A DNA stretch of 64,000 nucleotides from Lachnoanaerobaculum sanguinis (GTDB lineage: Bacteria; Bacillota; Clostridia; Lachnospirales; Lachnospiraceae), in assembly GCF_033242365.1 (NCBI RefSeq), contig NZ_BTHK01000009.1, positions 56,986 to 120,985 on the forward strand, in the 5' to 3' direction. This document shows, one piece after another, positions 1 to 7,841 of the stretch. Below the pieces are notes generated by a model. It did not search any database, was not told the DNA's origin, and was given only the letters and a program-made list of their open reading frames with translations. The position numbers and the translations under genes were made by a program. Every line of letters begins with the position of its first letter. Positions within the stretch are counted from its first letter, which is position 1.

Positions 1-1146
1 ATACAAAATGATTCCGATGTACTTTTGGTAGTGGGAATCGGAGGCTCATACCTTGGTGCCAGAGCCGCAATAGAGTTTTTGAGTCACAGCTTCTATAACT
101 GCTTGGATAAATCACAGAGAAAAACACCACAGATAATATTCTGCGGAAATTCAATATCATCAAAGTATATAGCAGATTTGAAGGATGTTTTGAAAGATAA
201 GGATTTTTCTATAAATATAATATCAAAGTCGGGAACTACAACAGAACCTGCTATCAGTTTTAGAGTATTTAAAGAACTTCTTATAGAAAAGTATGGAAGA
301 GAAGAAGCAAATAAAAGAATTTATGCAACTACAGATAAGGCAAGGGGTGCACTTAAATCACTTGCTAACGAAGAAGGGTATGAGAGCTTCGTAGTACCTG
401 ATGATATAGGTGGAAGATTCTCGGTACTTACAGCTGTAGGCCTGCTTCCGATAGCTGTTGCGGGAATAGATATTGATGAGCTTATGGCAGGTGCCGCAGC
501 TATGAGAGAAGAAGTAATCGGAAAGCCTTTTGAGGAAAATCCTTCACTTTTATATGCAGCAATCAGAAATATATTCCTTAGAAAAGGAAAGAATGTGGAA
601 GTTACGGCAAATTATGAGCCGAGTCTTCACTATGTTTCTGAATGGGTAAAGCAGCTCTTTGGTGAGAGTGAGGGTAAGGACGGAAGAGGTATTTTCCCTG
701 CTGCTGTGGATTTGACAACAGACTTACATTCTATGGGACAGTATATTCAGGACGGTGGAAGAATGTTGTTTGAAACCGTACTTGATATTGAAGAGTCACC
801 TGTAGAGATTCTTTTAAAAGAAGAAAAGACGGATACAGACGGCATGAATTACCTGGCAGGAAAGAGTGTGGATTTTGTAAACAAGTCTGCAATGAACGGA
901 ACAATACTTGCACATACAGACGGTGACGTTCCGAATCTTAAAATAAATATACCTGATGAGAGTCCGTTCTCACTTGGAAGTTTGTTCTATTTCTATGAGT
1001 TCGCATGCGGAGTAAGCGGATATATACTCGGTGTAAATCCGTTCAATCAGCCGGGAGTTGAAAGCTATAAGAGCAATATGTTTGCACTGCTTGGAAAACC
1101 GGGATATGAAAGTCAGAGAGAAGAACTTCTAAAGAGGCTTAACTAA
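1..1146 (+). CDS. pgi: Glucose-6-phosphate isomerase, 5' end cut by the window edge
   Basis: Interconverts glucose-6-phosphate and fructose-6-phosphate in the cytoplasm, the second step of glycolysis. The reading frame is open from base 1 (IQNDSDVLLVVGIGGSYLG), so the gene begins before the window; about 70 N-terminal residues of the usual ~450 are missing. Visible motifs are the sugar-phosphate loop SKSGTTTEPA, the family signature GGRFSVLTAVGL, the segment LFGESEGKDGRG with the catalytic glutamate, HSMGQYIQDGGR, and the C-terminal FNQPGVESYK with the conserved lysine. A glucokinase gene lies 2.6 kb downstream on the same strand, so the two first glycolytic steps are clustered. The next gene starts 2 bases after the stop, which suggests co-transcription. 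Identification is secure. Confidence 0.95.
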   Translation: MQNDSDVLLVVGIGGSYLGARAAIEFLSHSFYNCLDKSQRKTPQIIFCGNSISSKYIADLKDVLKDKDFSINIISKSGTTTEPAISFRVFKELLIEKYGREEANKRIYATTDKARGALKSLANEEGYESFVVPDDIGGRFSVLTAVGLLPIAVAGIDIDELMAGAAAMREEVIGKPFEENPSLLYAAIRNIFLRKGKNVEVTANYEPSLHYVSEWVKQLFGESEGKDGRGIFPAAVDLTTDLHSMGQYIQDGGRMLFETVLDIEESPVEILLKEEKTDTDGMNYLAGKSVDFVNKSAMNGTILAHTDGDVPNLKINIPDESPFSLGSLFYFYEFACGVSGYILGVNPFNQPGVESYKSNMFALLGKPGYESQREELLKRLN

Positions 1147-1148
1147 AT

Positions 1149-1415
1149 ATGTTCAGGCTTTGGGGCAAGATATTCACAGACAACCGTATGGAAAAAGACC
1201 ATGTTGCAACAGATGGAGATTACAGTAAAGACAGAAAGACAATGGTATTTGATGCGATTAGAGAGATATGTCATGAATTTGATATAGCAGAACCTATATG
1301 GCTTTTGCCGAATATAGATGACTTTGCTTATAGAGGTAAAGTCAGATTTAATGCTGACAACTTTATAGAACAAATAGATTTTGACTATCTGGAAATACAA
1401 ATAATAGAAGAATAA
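1149..1415 (+). CDS. Small conserved-looking hypothetical protein (88 aa)
   Basis: I do not recognise this protein. It is acidic overall, has no signal peptide or membrane segment and should be cytoplasmic. It is rich in Asp, Glu and Ile with several aromatics (FRLWGKIF near the N-terminus, EPIWLLPN in the middle), which looks like a small folded domain. The ATG lies 2 bases after the pgi stop, and AGAGG inside the end of pgi can serve as a ribosome binding site, so it is probably translated with pgi. The coding sense is supported by its tight fit between pgi and the next gene. No function is proposed. Confidence 0.7.
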   Translation: MFRLWGKIFTDNRMEKDHVATDGDYSKDRKTMVFDAIREICHEFDIAEPIWLLPNIDDFAYRGKVRFNADNFIEQIDFDYLEIQIIEE

Positions 1416-1433
1416 TAAAATGGAGAGTGTATT

Positions 1434-2528
1434 ATGGCAGAACCTATTTTAGACTATGACAGTTTTTTTGAAGGTGCAAAAAGTGCCCTGCTGGAGCTTG
1501 ATACATTAAGCACGGAAGAGGAAAGGCTCAGAGCGGAAGGCGAGAGGATATCAAAAGCTATAGAAGCTGAAAAGAAAGCTGTGGAAGGCAGAATATCCGA
1601 GACCACATCTAAAAGATTAAAAGAGATAACTTCCACATATGATGCCGAGATTAAAAAGGCTGAAGATATCCGAAAATCTTTGGAGGCAAAGAAGGGTAAG
1701 GCAAAGAGTAAAAAGGTAAGCGAAAGAATTGCCGACGAAACCAAAGAACTGCACGATCATATAGCGAATACAAAATCTGAAATAAAAAGTGAGATAAAAA
1801 AAGAAAAATTGCCGGGATTTTGCGGAGGAAGATTGTATCACACATTTTATTTTCCACACAAATTCTTTGATTTTGTAAAAATAGTTTTAGCGGTACTTGT
1901 AACATTCCTTGCAATACCTATGGTGATTTATAAATTGATACCGAATCACAGAACTATATATTTACCTTTTATTTGCTTTGCGGTTATTATTTTGATAGGC
2001 GGATTGTATATTTTGATAGGAAATCTCACAAAAGCAAGACATAGAGACAGCTTACTTAGGATAAGAGCCATGAGAGATACTATCGACAATGATTTTAAGA
2101 GAATCAAGTTGATAACAAAAGAGATAAATAACGACTCGTCAGAGGAAAAGTATGATTTGGGAGCTTATGATGCCGAGATAGAAGAAGCAAAGATTAATGT
2201 ACAGAGTATAAAGGATAAGAAAACTGCAGCTGTAAGCGAGTTTGAAAACAGCACAAAGAAAATTATTGCAGATGAGATAACGAATAATTCAAGAGAAAAA
2301 CTTGAGAGTCTGAACAATGAACTTGAAGTCGCAAAGCAAAGTCTTGGGAATATAGCTGCAAGAAGATCTGAGATAAACTTGGACATATCCGATAAGTATG
2401 AATCATATCTTGGAAGAGACTTTTTACAGCCGTCAAAGATAGAGGCTTTACAAAAGCTTATAAATGACAAAGAGGCGTCCAATCTGATTGAGGCTATAGA
2501 TCTGTACCAAAGAAGACAAAACGGATAA
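1434..2528 (+). CDS. Coiled-coil protein with two central membrane segments
   Basis: A 364-residue protein of unknown function. Residues ~15-130 and ~205-345 are rich in Lys, Glu and Ala in heptad-like order and should form long coiled coils. Between them are two hydrophobic helices, around residues 142-167 (VKIVLAVLVTFLAIPMVIYK) and 174-199, which would make a membrane hairpin with both coiled coils on the same side, probably the cytoplasm. There is no signal peptide. The ATG follows GGAGA at a normal distance. The next gene starts 3 bases after the stop, and that protein also has a membrane anchor, so the pair may form one membrane complex. That pairing is inference from position only. Confidence 0.7.
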   Translation: MAEPILDYDSFFEGAKSALLELDTLSTEEERLRAEGERISKAIEAEKKAVEGRISETTSKRLKEITSTYDAEIKKAEDIRKSLEAKKGKAKSKKVSERIADETKELHDHIANTKSEIKSEIKKEKLPGFCGGRLYHTFYFPHKFFDFVKIVLAVLVTFLAIPMVIYKLIPNHRTIYLPFICFAVIILIGGLYILIGNLTKARHRDSLLRIRAMRDTIDNDFKRIKLITKEINNDSSEEKYDLGAYDAEIEEAKINVQSIKDKKTAAVSEFENSTKKIIADEITNNSREKLESLNNELEVAKQSLGNIAARRSEINLDISDKYESYLGRDFLQPSKIEALQKLINDKEASNLIEAIDLYQRRQNG

Positions 2529-2531
2529 GAG

Positions 2532-3773
2532 ATGATAGAAGATAAGGAAATAAAGAAGCGGGAGCTTAAAGACAGAATAATAGTAACTGCCGATCTTGAT
2601 GAGAAAGATGCTCCAAGATCCAGAAGAAGACAAAATGTCAACTTTTTTGTAGAAAGGGGGAGGTTTATCCTCCTCCTGCTTGCTTTAATAACTGCTTTCA
2701 CAGTTGTATTTGCATTAATAAACCGCTATAAGAGTTATGATAAATTTAAACTGAAATGGATTCATGAACTCAGTGAGGGCAGCCTTGTAGGTTATGAAAA
2801 GCTTGATAATGGTTTTTTAAAGTATTCAAAAGACGGTGCATTGTATTTAAAGCCCGGCGGAAAAGAAGTGTGGATAGAAAGCTATGAGATGTCAAATCCA
2901 AAGACTGATAATAACGGTAAATATGTGATAATATTTGATGTCGGAGGAAATGATCTTGAAAGCTATACAAAAGACGGCAGGGTGGCGACGATAGGTACCG
3001 ATTTACCGATACTTAAGGCTGTCGTATCAAAAACCGGTATAATTACCATATTGGTAGAAGATTCAAATTCCACATATATATTTTTCTATAACAAGGAGGG
3101 GGAACTGCTTAACATAAGTATAAAGTCAAAGCTTGCCGGAGACGGCTTTCCTACAGATATAGCATTGTCGCCTGACGGAACCGCGCTTATGGCAACATTC
3201 CAGTACTTAAAGGGCAGCTCAATGATGGGAAGAGTCGTTTTTTATGATTTCTCGGATATCGGACAAAATATGCCGAATAGAGTCGTAGGCGGCTTTGATG
3301 AAGAGTTTGTTTCTTCAATGGTGGCAAGAGTAAGGTATTTTGATAAAATAAATTCGGTAGCAATTGCATCTGACGGACTTTATTTCTTCTCGTCAAAGAA
3401 TGTTGCTTCTCCGAAGCTTATTAAGACAATAAAGGCCGAAGAAGATATTGAAGCTGTGGACTTTGAGGGAAATAAACTTTGTGTAGTATATAAAAACACA
3501 TCGGAAAAATTTAATCACACATTATATATATACTCGAAAACCGGAGATGTTATCTTGAAAAAAGAGTTTTTGGGAGATTTTTCAAATCTTGATATGCAAA
3601 AAGGGTATATTTATCTGACAAAGGATGATAAGGCGATAATAATGAACACGGCAGGTGTAATAAAATACAGCGGCAGCCTTGATTCAAATATACATAAGAT
3701 CGTAAAAAGAGGTTTGTTATCAGGATTTACAATACTTGGAGATAATGACTTTAGAGGAATAGTACTTAAGTAA
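2532..3773 (+). CDS. Membrane-anchored DUF5711-like protein, probable beta-propeller
   Basis: A 413-residue protein with a basic N-terminus (residues 1-42), one membrane helix around residues 43-68 (FILLLLALITAFTVVFALIN) and a long extracytoplasmic part. That part is made of short strand-turn repeats such as SLVGYEKLDNGFLKYSKDG, TKDGRVATIG and LSPDGTALMATF, as expected for a WD40/YWTD-like propeller. The layout matches the DUF5711 family common in Lachnospiraceae, whose function is unknown to me. It follows the coiled-coil membrane gene by 3 bases and precedes the glucokinase by 15 bases, so all appear to be in one transcript with pgi. The family name is from memory of its architecture, not a search. 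Confidence 0.65.
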   Translation: MIEDKEIKKRELKDRIIVTADLDEKDAPRSRRRQNVNFFVERGRFILLLLALITAFTVVFALINRYKSYDKFKLKWIHELSEGSLVGYEKLDNGFLKYSKDGALYLKPGGKEVWIESYEMSNPKTDNNGKYVIIFDVGGNDLESYTKDGRVATIGTDLPILKAVVSKTGIITILVEDSNSTYIFFYNKEGELLNISIKSKLAGDGFPTDIALSPDGTALMATFQYLKGSSMMGRVVFYDFSDIGQNMPNRVVGGFDEEFVSSMVARVRYFDKINSVAIASDGLYFFSSKNVASPKLIKTIKAEEDIEAVDFEGNKLCVVYKNTSEKFNHTLYIYSKTGDVILKKEFLGDFSNLDMQKGYIYLTKDDKAIIMNTAGVIKYSGSLDSNIHKIVKRGLLSGFTILGDNDFRGIVLK

Positions 3774-3788
3774 TATAAAGGAGAAAAT

Positions 3789-4730
3789 ATGGAACAGGTA
3801 TGCGTAGGAGTTGACATTGGAGGAACAAGTGTAAAGCTGGGTATATTCACACTTAACGGAAATCTTTTAAAAAAGTGGGAAATACCTACGGAGCCTAAAA
3901 ACGATCCTAAGGCACTTATCGAAAAAATAGGAAAGTCTATAAAAGAAACATTGAAAGAGGCAAGACTTACTCTTACAGATTGTGTAGGTGTAGGAATGGG
4001 GGTTCCGGGACCTGTAATGCCGAACGGATTTATAGAGGTAGTGGTAAATATAGGATGGAGAGAAGTTTTTCCTGCCAGAATACTGTCAGATTTACTTGCA
4101 GGTATGCCTGTGGCACTTGGTAACGATGCAAATGTGGCGGCACTTGGAGAAGCATGGATGGGAGGCGCAAAGCATCAGCAGGATTCCGTAATGGTAACTC
4201 TTGGAACCGGAGTAGGTGGAGGAATTATAATAGACGGGAAAATTGTTCCGGGAAAGCACGGTCTTGGCGGAGAGATAGGGCATATGCATGTCAGAGAGTC
4301 TGAGACTGAAAAATGCAATTGTGGCGGAAAGGGTTGTCTTGAACAGATATCAAGTGCTACAGGAATAGTAAGAGAGGCAAAAAGGCTTCTTGCAACAAAG
4401 AAAGTTGCATCAAGACTTGCTTTACTGGAGGATATAACCGCAAAGGACGTACTTGATGCGGCCAAGGCGGGTGATGCTATAGCACTTGAAGTTGTGGATA
4501 CGGTTTCAAAGTATCTCGGAATAGCGCTTTCACACTTGGCAATGACTGTAGATCCGGAAGTATTTGTTATAGGTGGCGGAGTATCAAAAGCAGGAGATTT
4601 CCTTATAGATAAAATAAGAGAAAAATTTGAGTATTATACACCTATAACAAAGAACAAGGCGGATATAGTTCTTGCAAAGCTTGGAAACGACGCCGGAATA
4701 TACGGTGCGGCAAAGTTGGTATTGGGATAA
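3789..4730 (+). CDS. glcK: ROK-family glucokinase
   Basis: Phosphorylates glucose with ATP to glucose-6-phosphate in the cytoplasm, feeding the isomerase encoded upstream. The 313-residue length is typical. It has the N-terminal ATP-binding loop GVDIGGTSVKLGIF (residues 6-19), the sugar-binding GNDANVAALGE segment, the phosphate loop LGTGVGGGIIIDG and the ROK zinc site made of GHMHV near residue 165 and CNCGGKGCLE near residue 176. A C-terminal GGGVSKAG motif is also present. AAAGGAG sits at normal distance before the ATG. ROK proteins also include repressors and other sugar kinases, but there is no DNA-binding N-terminus, and the pgi context supports glucokinase. Confidence 0.9.
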   Translation: MEQVCVGVDIGGTSVKLGIFTLNGNLLKKWEIPTEPKNDPKALIEKIGKSIKETLKEARLTLTDCVGVGMGVPGPVMPNGFIEVVVNIGWREVFPARILSDLLAGMPVALGNDANVAALGEAWMGGAKHQQDSVMVTLGTGVGGGIIIDGKIVPGKHGLGGEIGHMHVRESETEKCNCGGKGCLEQISSATGIVREAKRLLATKKVASRLALLEDITAKDVLDAAKAGDAIALEVVDTVSKYLGIALSHLAMTVDPEVFVIGGGVSKAGDFLIDKIREKFEYYTPITKNKADIVLAKLGNDAGIYGAAKLVLG

Positions 4731-4774
4731 AAGAATATAAATCATTTCTTAAAAAATACTTTCATATTAAAAAC

Positions 4775-4803
4775 TTGTTTTTATAAGTTTCAAGTGATAT
4801 AGT
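4775..4803 (+). promoter_or_regulatory. Candidate promoter for the lipoprotein gene
   Basis: TTGTTT and TATAGT are separated by 17 bases, and TGA directly before the -10 gives an extended -10 element. The predicted start near 4810 leaves a ~50-base leader before the lipoprotein ATG. No strong terminator separates it from glcK, so read-through is possible. Confidence 0.45.
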
Positions 4804-4863
4804 GTCAGATATCAAAATGATGTTTAAATAGCATAAAGTCATTTGACTTAGGAGGAATTAGAT

Positions 4864-5547
4864 ATGAAGAAAAGATTTTTGATAACAGTTTTAGGATTGA
4901 CAATGGGAAGTGCATTATTATTCAGTGCATGCGGTTCAAAAAAAGAAACTGCAGAAACAACACAGTCAGTTGCAGAAACCACTACAAAGGCTGAAGAAAG
5001 CACTACTGCAGAGACAACTACAGCTGCAAGTGTAAAAGTGGACATAAACTACGATATAGCAAATCACCTTGATGAGTCATTTGATGATGTAGGAAGTGCA
5101 TTCGGAACAGCCGCATCTGATGAGAAGGCTGAAGCAGGTGAGAGAATTGTAAAGTATGCAGATCCTGAGAGAGTTTTACATTACTATGATGACAAGTCGG
5201 GCGGATATGTACTTGAAGCTGTAAGTGCCAAGGCCGGTGATCTTTTAAGCTTCACTGCAGACAGCGTTAAGCTTAATGACATTTTGGAACAGATGGAAGG
5301 TGAGAAAGCCGCAGGACTTGAGTCAAACGATGCATACCTTACAGTAGGTGTGAAGGGAGACAGCAATATCGTATTCCAGTCTGAAGGATATTACTTCATA
5401 GTATCTGTAGGTAAGGACAATGTGGTTTCAAAGGACAGCGCCGCAGCAATAGTAACAGAGGACAGAGCGGGAGTTGATACTGCAGGTGAAACAACAAAGG
5501 CACCTTCAGAAATCAAGACACCGGAAACAACAGCGGCAAAGAAATAA
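4864..5547 (+). CDS. Secreted lipoprotein with Thr/Glu-rich linker (227 aa)
   Basis: Function unknown. The N-terminus is a lipoprotein signal: MKKR, a hydrophobic stretch, then LFSAC with the lipidated Cys at residue 23. Residues ~27-57 form a low-complexity linker of Glu, Thr and Ala (ETTTKAEESTTAETTTAAS), and a similar tail (ETTKAPSEIKTPETTAAKK) ends the protein. The folded part (~58-200) has no motif I recognise. The linker composition resembles that of the LCP protein tail at 60400-60680, suggesting a shared type of wall-spanning spacer. The gene has a clear TTAGGAGGAATT ribosome binding site, its own likely promoter and a hairpin after the stop, so it is probably monocistronic. Confidence 0.75.
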   Translation: MKKRFLITVLGLTMGSALLFSACGSKKETAETTQSVAETTTKAEESTTAETTTAASVKVDINYDIANHLDESFDDVGSAFGTAASDEKAEAGERIVKYADPERVLHYYDDKSGGYVLEAVSAKAGDLLSFTADSVKLNDILEQMEGEKAAGLESNDAYLTVGVKGDSNIVFQSEGYYFIVSVGKDNVVSKDSAAAIVTEDRAGVDTAGETTKAPSEIKTPETTAAKK

Positions 5548-5578
5548 TTCTCTTTCAAGAAAAATATAAATAACAAAC

Positions 5579-5645
5579 AAAAAGTCGAAGGAATATTACG
5601 AGATATGTCAGGAAAGTATCGTATGTTCTTTCGGCTTTTTTTGCT
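5579..5645 (+). terminator. Long imperfect hairpin followed by T-run
   Basis: The arm AAAAAGTCGAAGGAA pairs, with G-U pairs, with TTCTTTCGGCTTTTT; an inner TACGA/TCGTA stem extends it. The T-run at the right end fits intrinsic termination after the lipoprotein gene. Confidence 0.6.
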
Positions 5646-6220
5646 GCAAAAAGTAATAAAGCAAAAACTCAAAAAAATAAAATGAAGATAAATGAAATTT
5701 ATCATTGATAAACAATAAAAATATGATAAAATATTAATAAATATATATAATATAACTACTAATCTATGACCACTTGGTTCGGACTCATATATAAAAATAA
5801 TAAAAATATCTCCCATTCATCGTATTGGCTTATTTGACAAAGACACCATTCAATAATATTATATTGTTGTATTATACCAATTAAAATAGTATAATTAACG
5901 CTTAAGTGTAGGGACTTGTTTTTATTACGCACAAAATCGCATATAATACGACATAAGACGAGAAATTGATACGAGTTTTTACATATTAAATACGATATAA
6001 ATTTCTTTAATGATAATAAGAGACTTACGAAAATATAATGGGCAAATATTTTTGTGGGTTATTTTGTTTGCATTGAAGAAATATATATAAATATTCTGAC
6101 TGGATATAATAGAGTGACTGATTTAATGACAATACATTAAGCAGTGATATGGGAGTATGCATGTTGAACATAGTATAGGACCTTATATTCCGGCAGACAA
6201 ACAATCAAGGAGGTAGTTTG
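5646..6220 (+). promoter_or_regulatory. Gene-free AT-rich region with several candidate promoters
   Basis: No believable gene is present in this ~570-base gap; short open frames are broken and have no ribosome binding site. It holds several promoter-like pairs reading toward the surface-protein operon: TTGATA-16-TAAAAT with TGA before the -10 (5705-5732), TTGACA-17-TATTAT (5834-5862) and TTGTAT-17-TATAAT (5867-5895). A further TATAAT at 6105 has no good -35. The best one predicts an untranslated leader of ~350 bases. In such AT-rich DNA some of these will be chance matches. Confidence 0.4.
5834..5862 (+). promoter_or_regulatory. Best candidate promoter of the surface-protein operon
   Basis: A perfect TTGACA is followed after 17 bases by TATTAT, with transcription predicted to start near 5869. 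It is the closest match to the vegetative consensus in the gap. A second pair, TTGTAT-17-TATAAT, overlaps its downstream side at 5867-5895. Confidence 0.5.
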
Positions 6221-7828
6221 ATGAACAAAAAGAGCATAGTAAGTCAAGCAGGCTTGCTGGCGGTTTCCGCTCTGTTCCTTTGGGCAAACCCTTCTACTGC
6301 ACATGCAGAAGGATGGGATAACTCAAACGGTGAGTGGAGATATCTGGACAATGCCAATAACGCAGTGTCTGAGGCTTGGAGAAAGTCGGGTGACGCATGG
6401 TATTATCTGGGTGATGACGGCAACATGGTAAAGGATTCAATTGTTACCGTAGGTGACGGCATTTATTATTTGAATGCCGACGGTGTAATGGCAGCTAATC
6501 GTTGGGTTCTTGCAAAAGATATCGACGATAATGATGCATGGTATTACTTCGGTGCCGACGGAAAAGCGTACAAGGGCAGAGACGGAAGAGTATATACTCG
6601 TGAAATTAACGGAAAGAGATATCTTTTTGATGAAGAGGGAGTAATGCTTACAGGATTCTTCGATGCAGAGGGCAATGCGGTAGAAGATGACAATCCGTTT
6701 AAGAGTGCAATATACTACTTCGGTGATGACGGAGCAATGTATGCGGATCAGTGGTTGCTTTATTCACAGGTAGGAGAGAATCCGGGATATTCAGAGCTTG
6801 GACAGAGAAACTATAGTGAGTATGATGAGATGTGGCTGTACTTCGGGGCTAACGGAAGAAAGTACGCTGCACGCAGTACAGATCAGTCAAAGCAGAGAGA
6901 GATAAACGGTAAGGCATACCTGTTTGATGAGAACGGTGTAATGATACCTCAGCTTTCTGTAACTAACGCAAACATAAGAGCTACAGCAAGCAATGCTAAA
7001 GTAAAATACGGTTCACTTGATACAGACGGTGAACTTAAAGATGATTACTGGACATTTACAGTACCGAATGAAGTGATGAGTCAGTATGACTATGATACTG
7101 AAGAGCACAGCTGGTTCAGAACAAAGAAAGACGGTAGTGTAATTAAGGATAAAATAGCTACAGTACTTGGAAGAAGATACGCTTTCGATGAGATCGGACG
7201 TATGCAGACAGGTTTTGTAATTATGTTGGAAGATGATACTTTCGGTATCAAATATGATGTAGATGAGTGGACAAAGGAAGATTTCCTTACAGACGCAGTT
7301 AACTCACCTATAGCTGCAATCGACAGAGGAAGCTTATATCTCTTCGGTACAGATGAGCTTAATGACGGTTCAATGATTACCGGTGAGGTTACAGTATCTC
7401 TTAGAGATCAAAATGCGGTATTCGGTTTCAGGGACAACGGTAAGGCTATCGGAGCAAGATGCACACTTGCAAAGAGCGACGGTAAGTTCTACTTCAACGG
7501 CTTGAGACTGGATGCTGACGCAAGCCTTAAGTACGGTATTCTTAAGGATACAAGAACAGGTCACGGCGAGTATGTAGTCGTAGACTCAAACGGTAAAGTA
7601 GTCAAAGGCACAAAGATTCTTAGAGACGGAGAGGGAAACTGGATAATAGTTTCAAACTCAAAGTTCGTAGCAAGAGTAAGTGATAGTGACAGACCGAGAA
7701 AGAAGAACGGAAGATTCTATCACTACGATTCAAGTGCTGACAGACATGACAGATGGGGAGCTGAAATCACATATGCCACAGACGGATTGAACAACTTGGA
7801 CAGTGATTTTGTTCTCTTTGACAGATAG
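6221..7828 (+). CDS. Secreted cell-wall-binding repeat protein (535 aa)
   Basis: A surface protein built almost wholly of cell-wall-binding (choline-binding-like) repeats. Residues 1-29 are a signal peptide ending STAHA-E. Repeats with the pattern W.Y....G.. / YY.GDDG / YLFDENGVM recur through the chain, for example DAWYYLGDDGNM, NGKRYLFDEEGVM and NGKAYLFDENGVM. Such repeats bind teichoic-acid choline or other wall glycans in known families; the ligand here is unknown. There is no LPXTG motif. I choose the ATG at 6221 over the TTG just before it because AAGGAGG lies 7 bases upstream. It is the first gene of a three-gene operon of surface proteins, with 13 bases to the next. Confidence 0.85.
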   Translation: MNKKSIVSQAGLLAVSALFLWANPSTAHAEGWDNSNGEWRYLDNANNAVSEAWRKSGDAWYYLGDDGNMVKDSIVTVGDGIYYLNADGVMAANRWVLAKDIDDNDAWYYFGADGKAYKGRDGRVYTREINGKRYLFDEEGVMLTGFFDAEGNAVEDDNPFKSAIYYFGDDGAMYADQWLLYSQVGENPGYSELGQRNYSEYDEMWLYFGANGRKYAARSTDQSKQREINGKAYLFDENGVMIPQLSVTNANIRATASNAKVKYGSLDTDGELKDDYWTFTVPNEVMSQYDYDTEEHSWFRTKKDGSVIKDKIATVLGRRYAFDEIGRMQTGFVIMLEDDTFGIKYDVDEWTKEDFLTDAVNSPIAAIDRGSLYLFGTDELNDGSMITGEVTVSLRDQNAVFGFRDNGKAIGARCTLAKSDGKFYFNGLRLDADASLKYGILKDTRTGHGEYVVVDSNGKVVKGTKILRDGEGNWIIVSNSKFVARVSDSDRPRKKNGRFYHYDSSADRHDRWGAEITYATDGLNNLDSDFVLFDR

Positions 7829-7841
7829 TTAGAGGAGAGAT

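Noticed and set aside
4771..4790. AAACTT/AAGTTT hairpin after glcK as a terminator
   Set aside because: The stem is only six A/T-rich pairs and it overlaps the candidate -35 of the next promoter; too weak to call.
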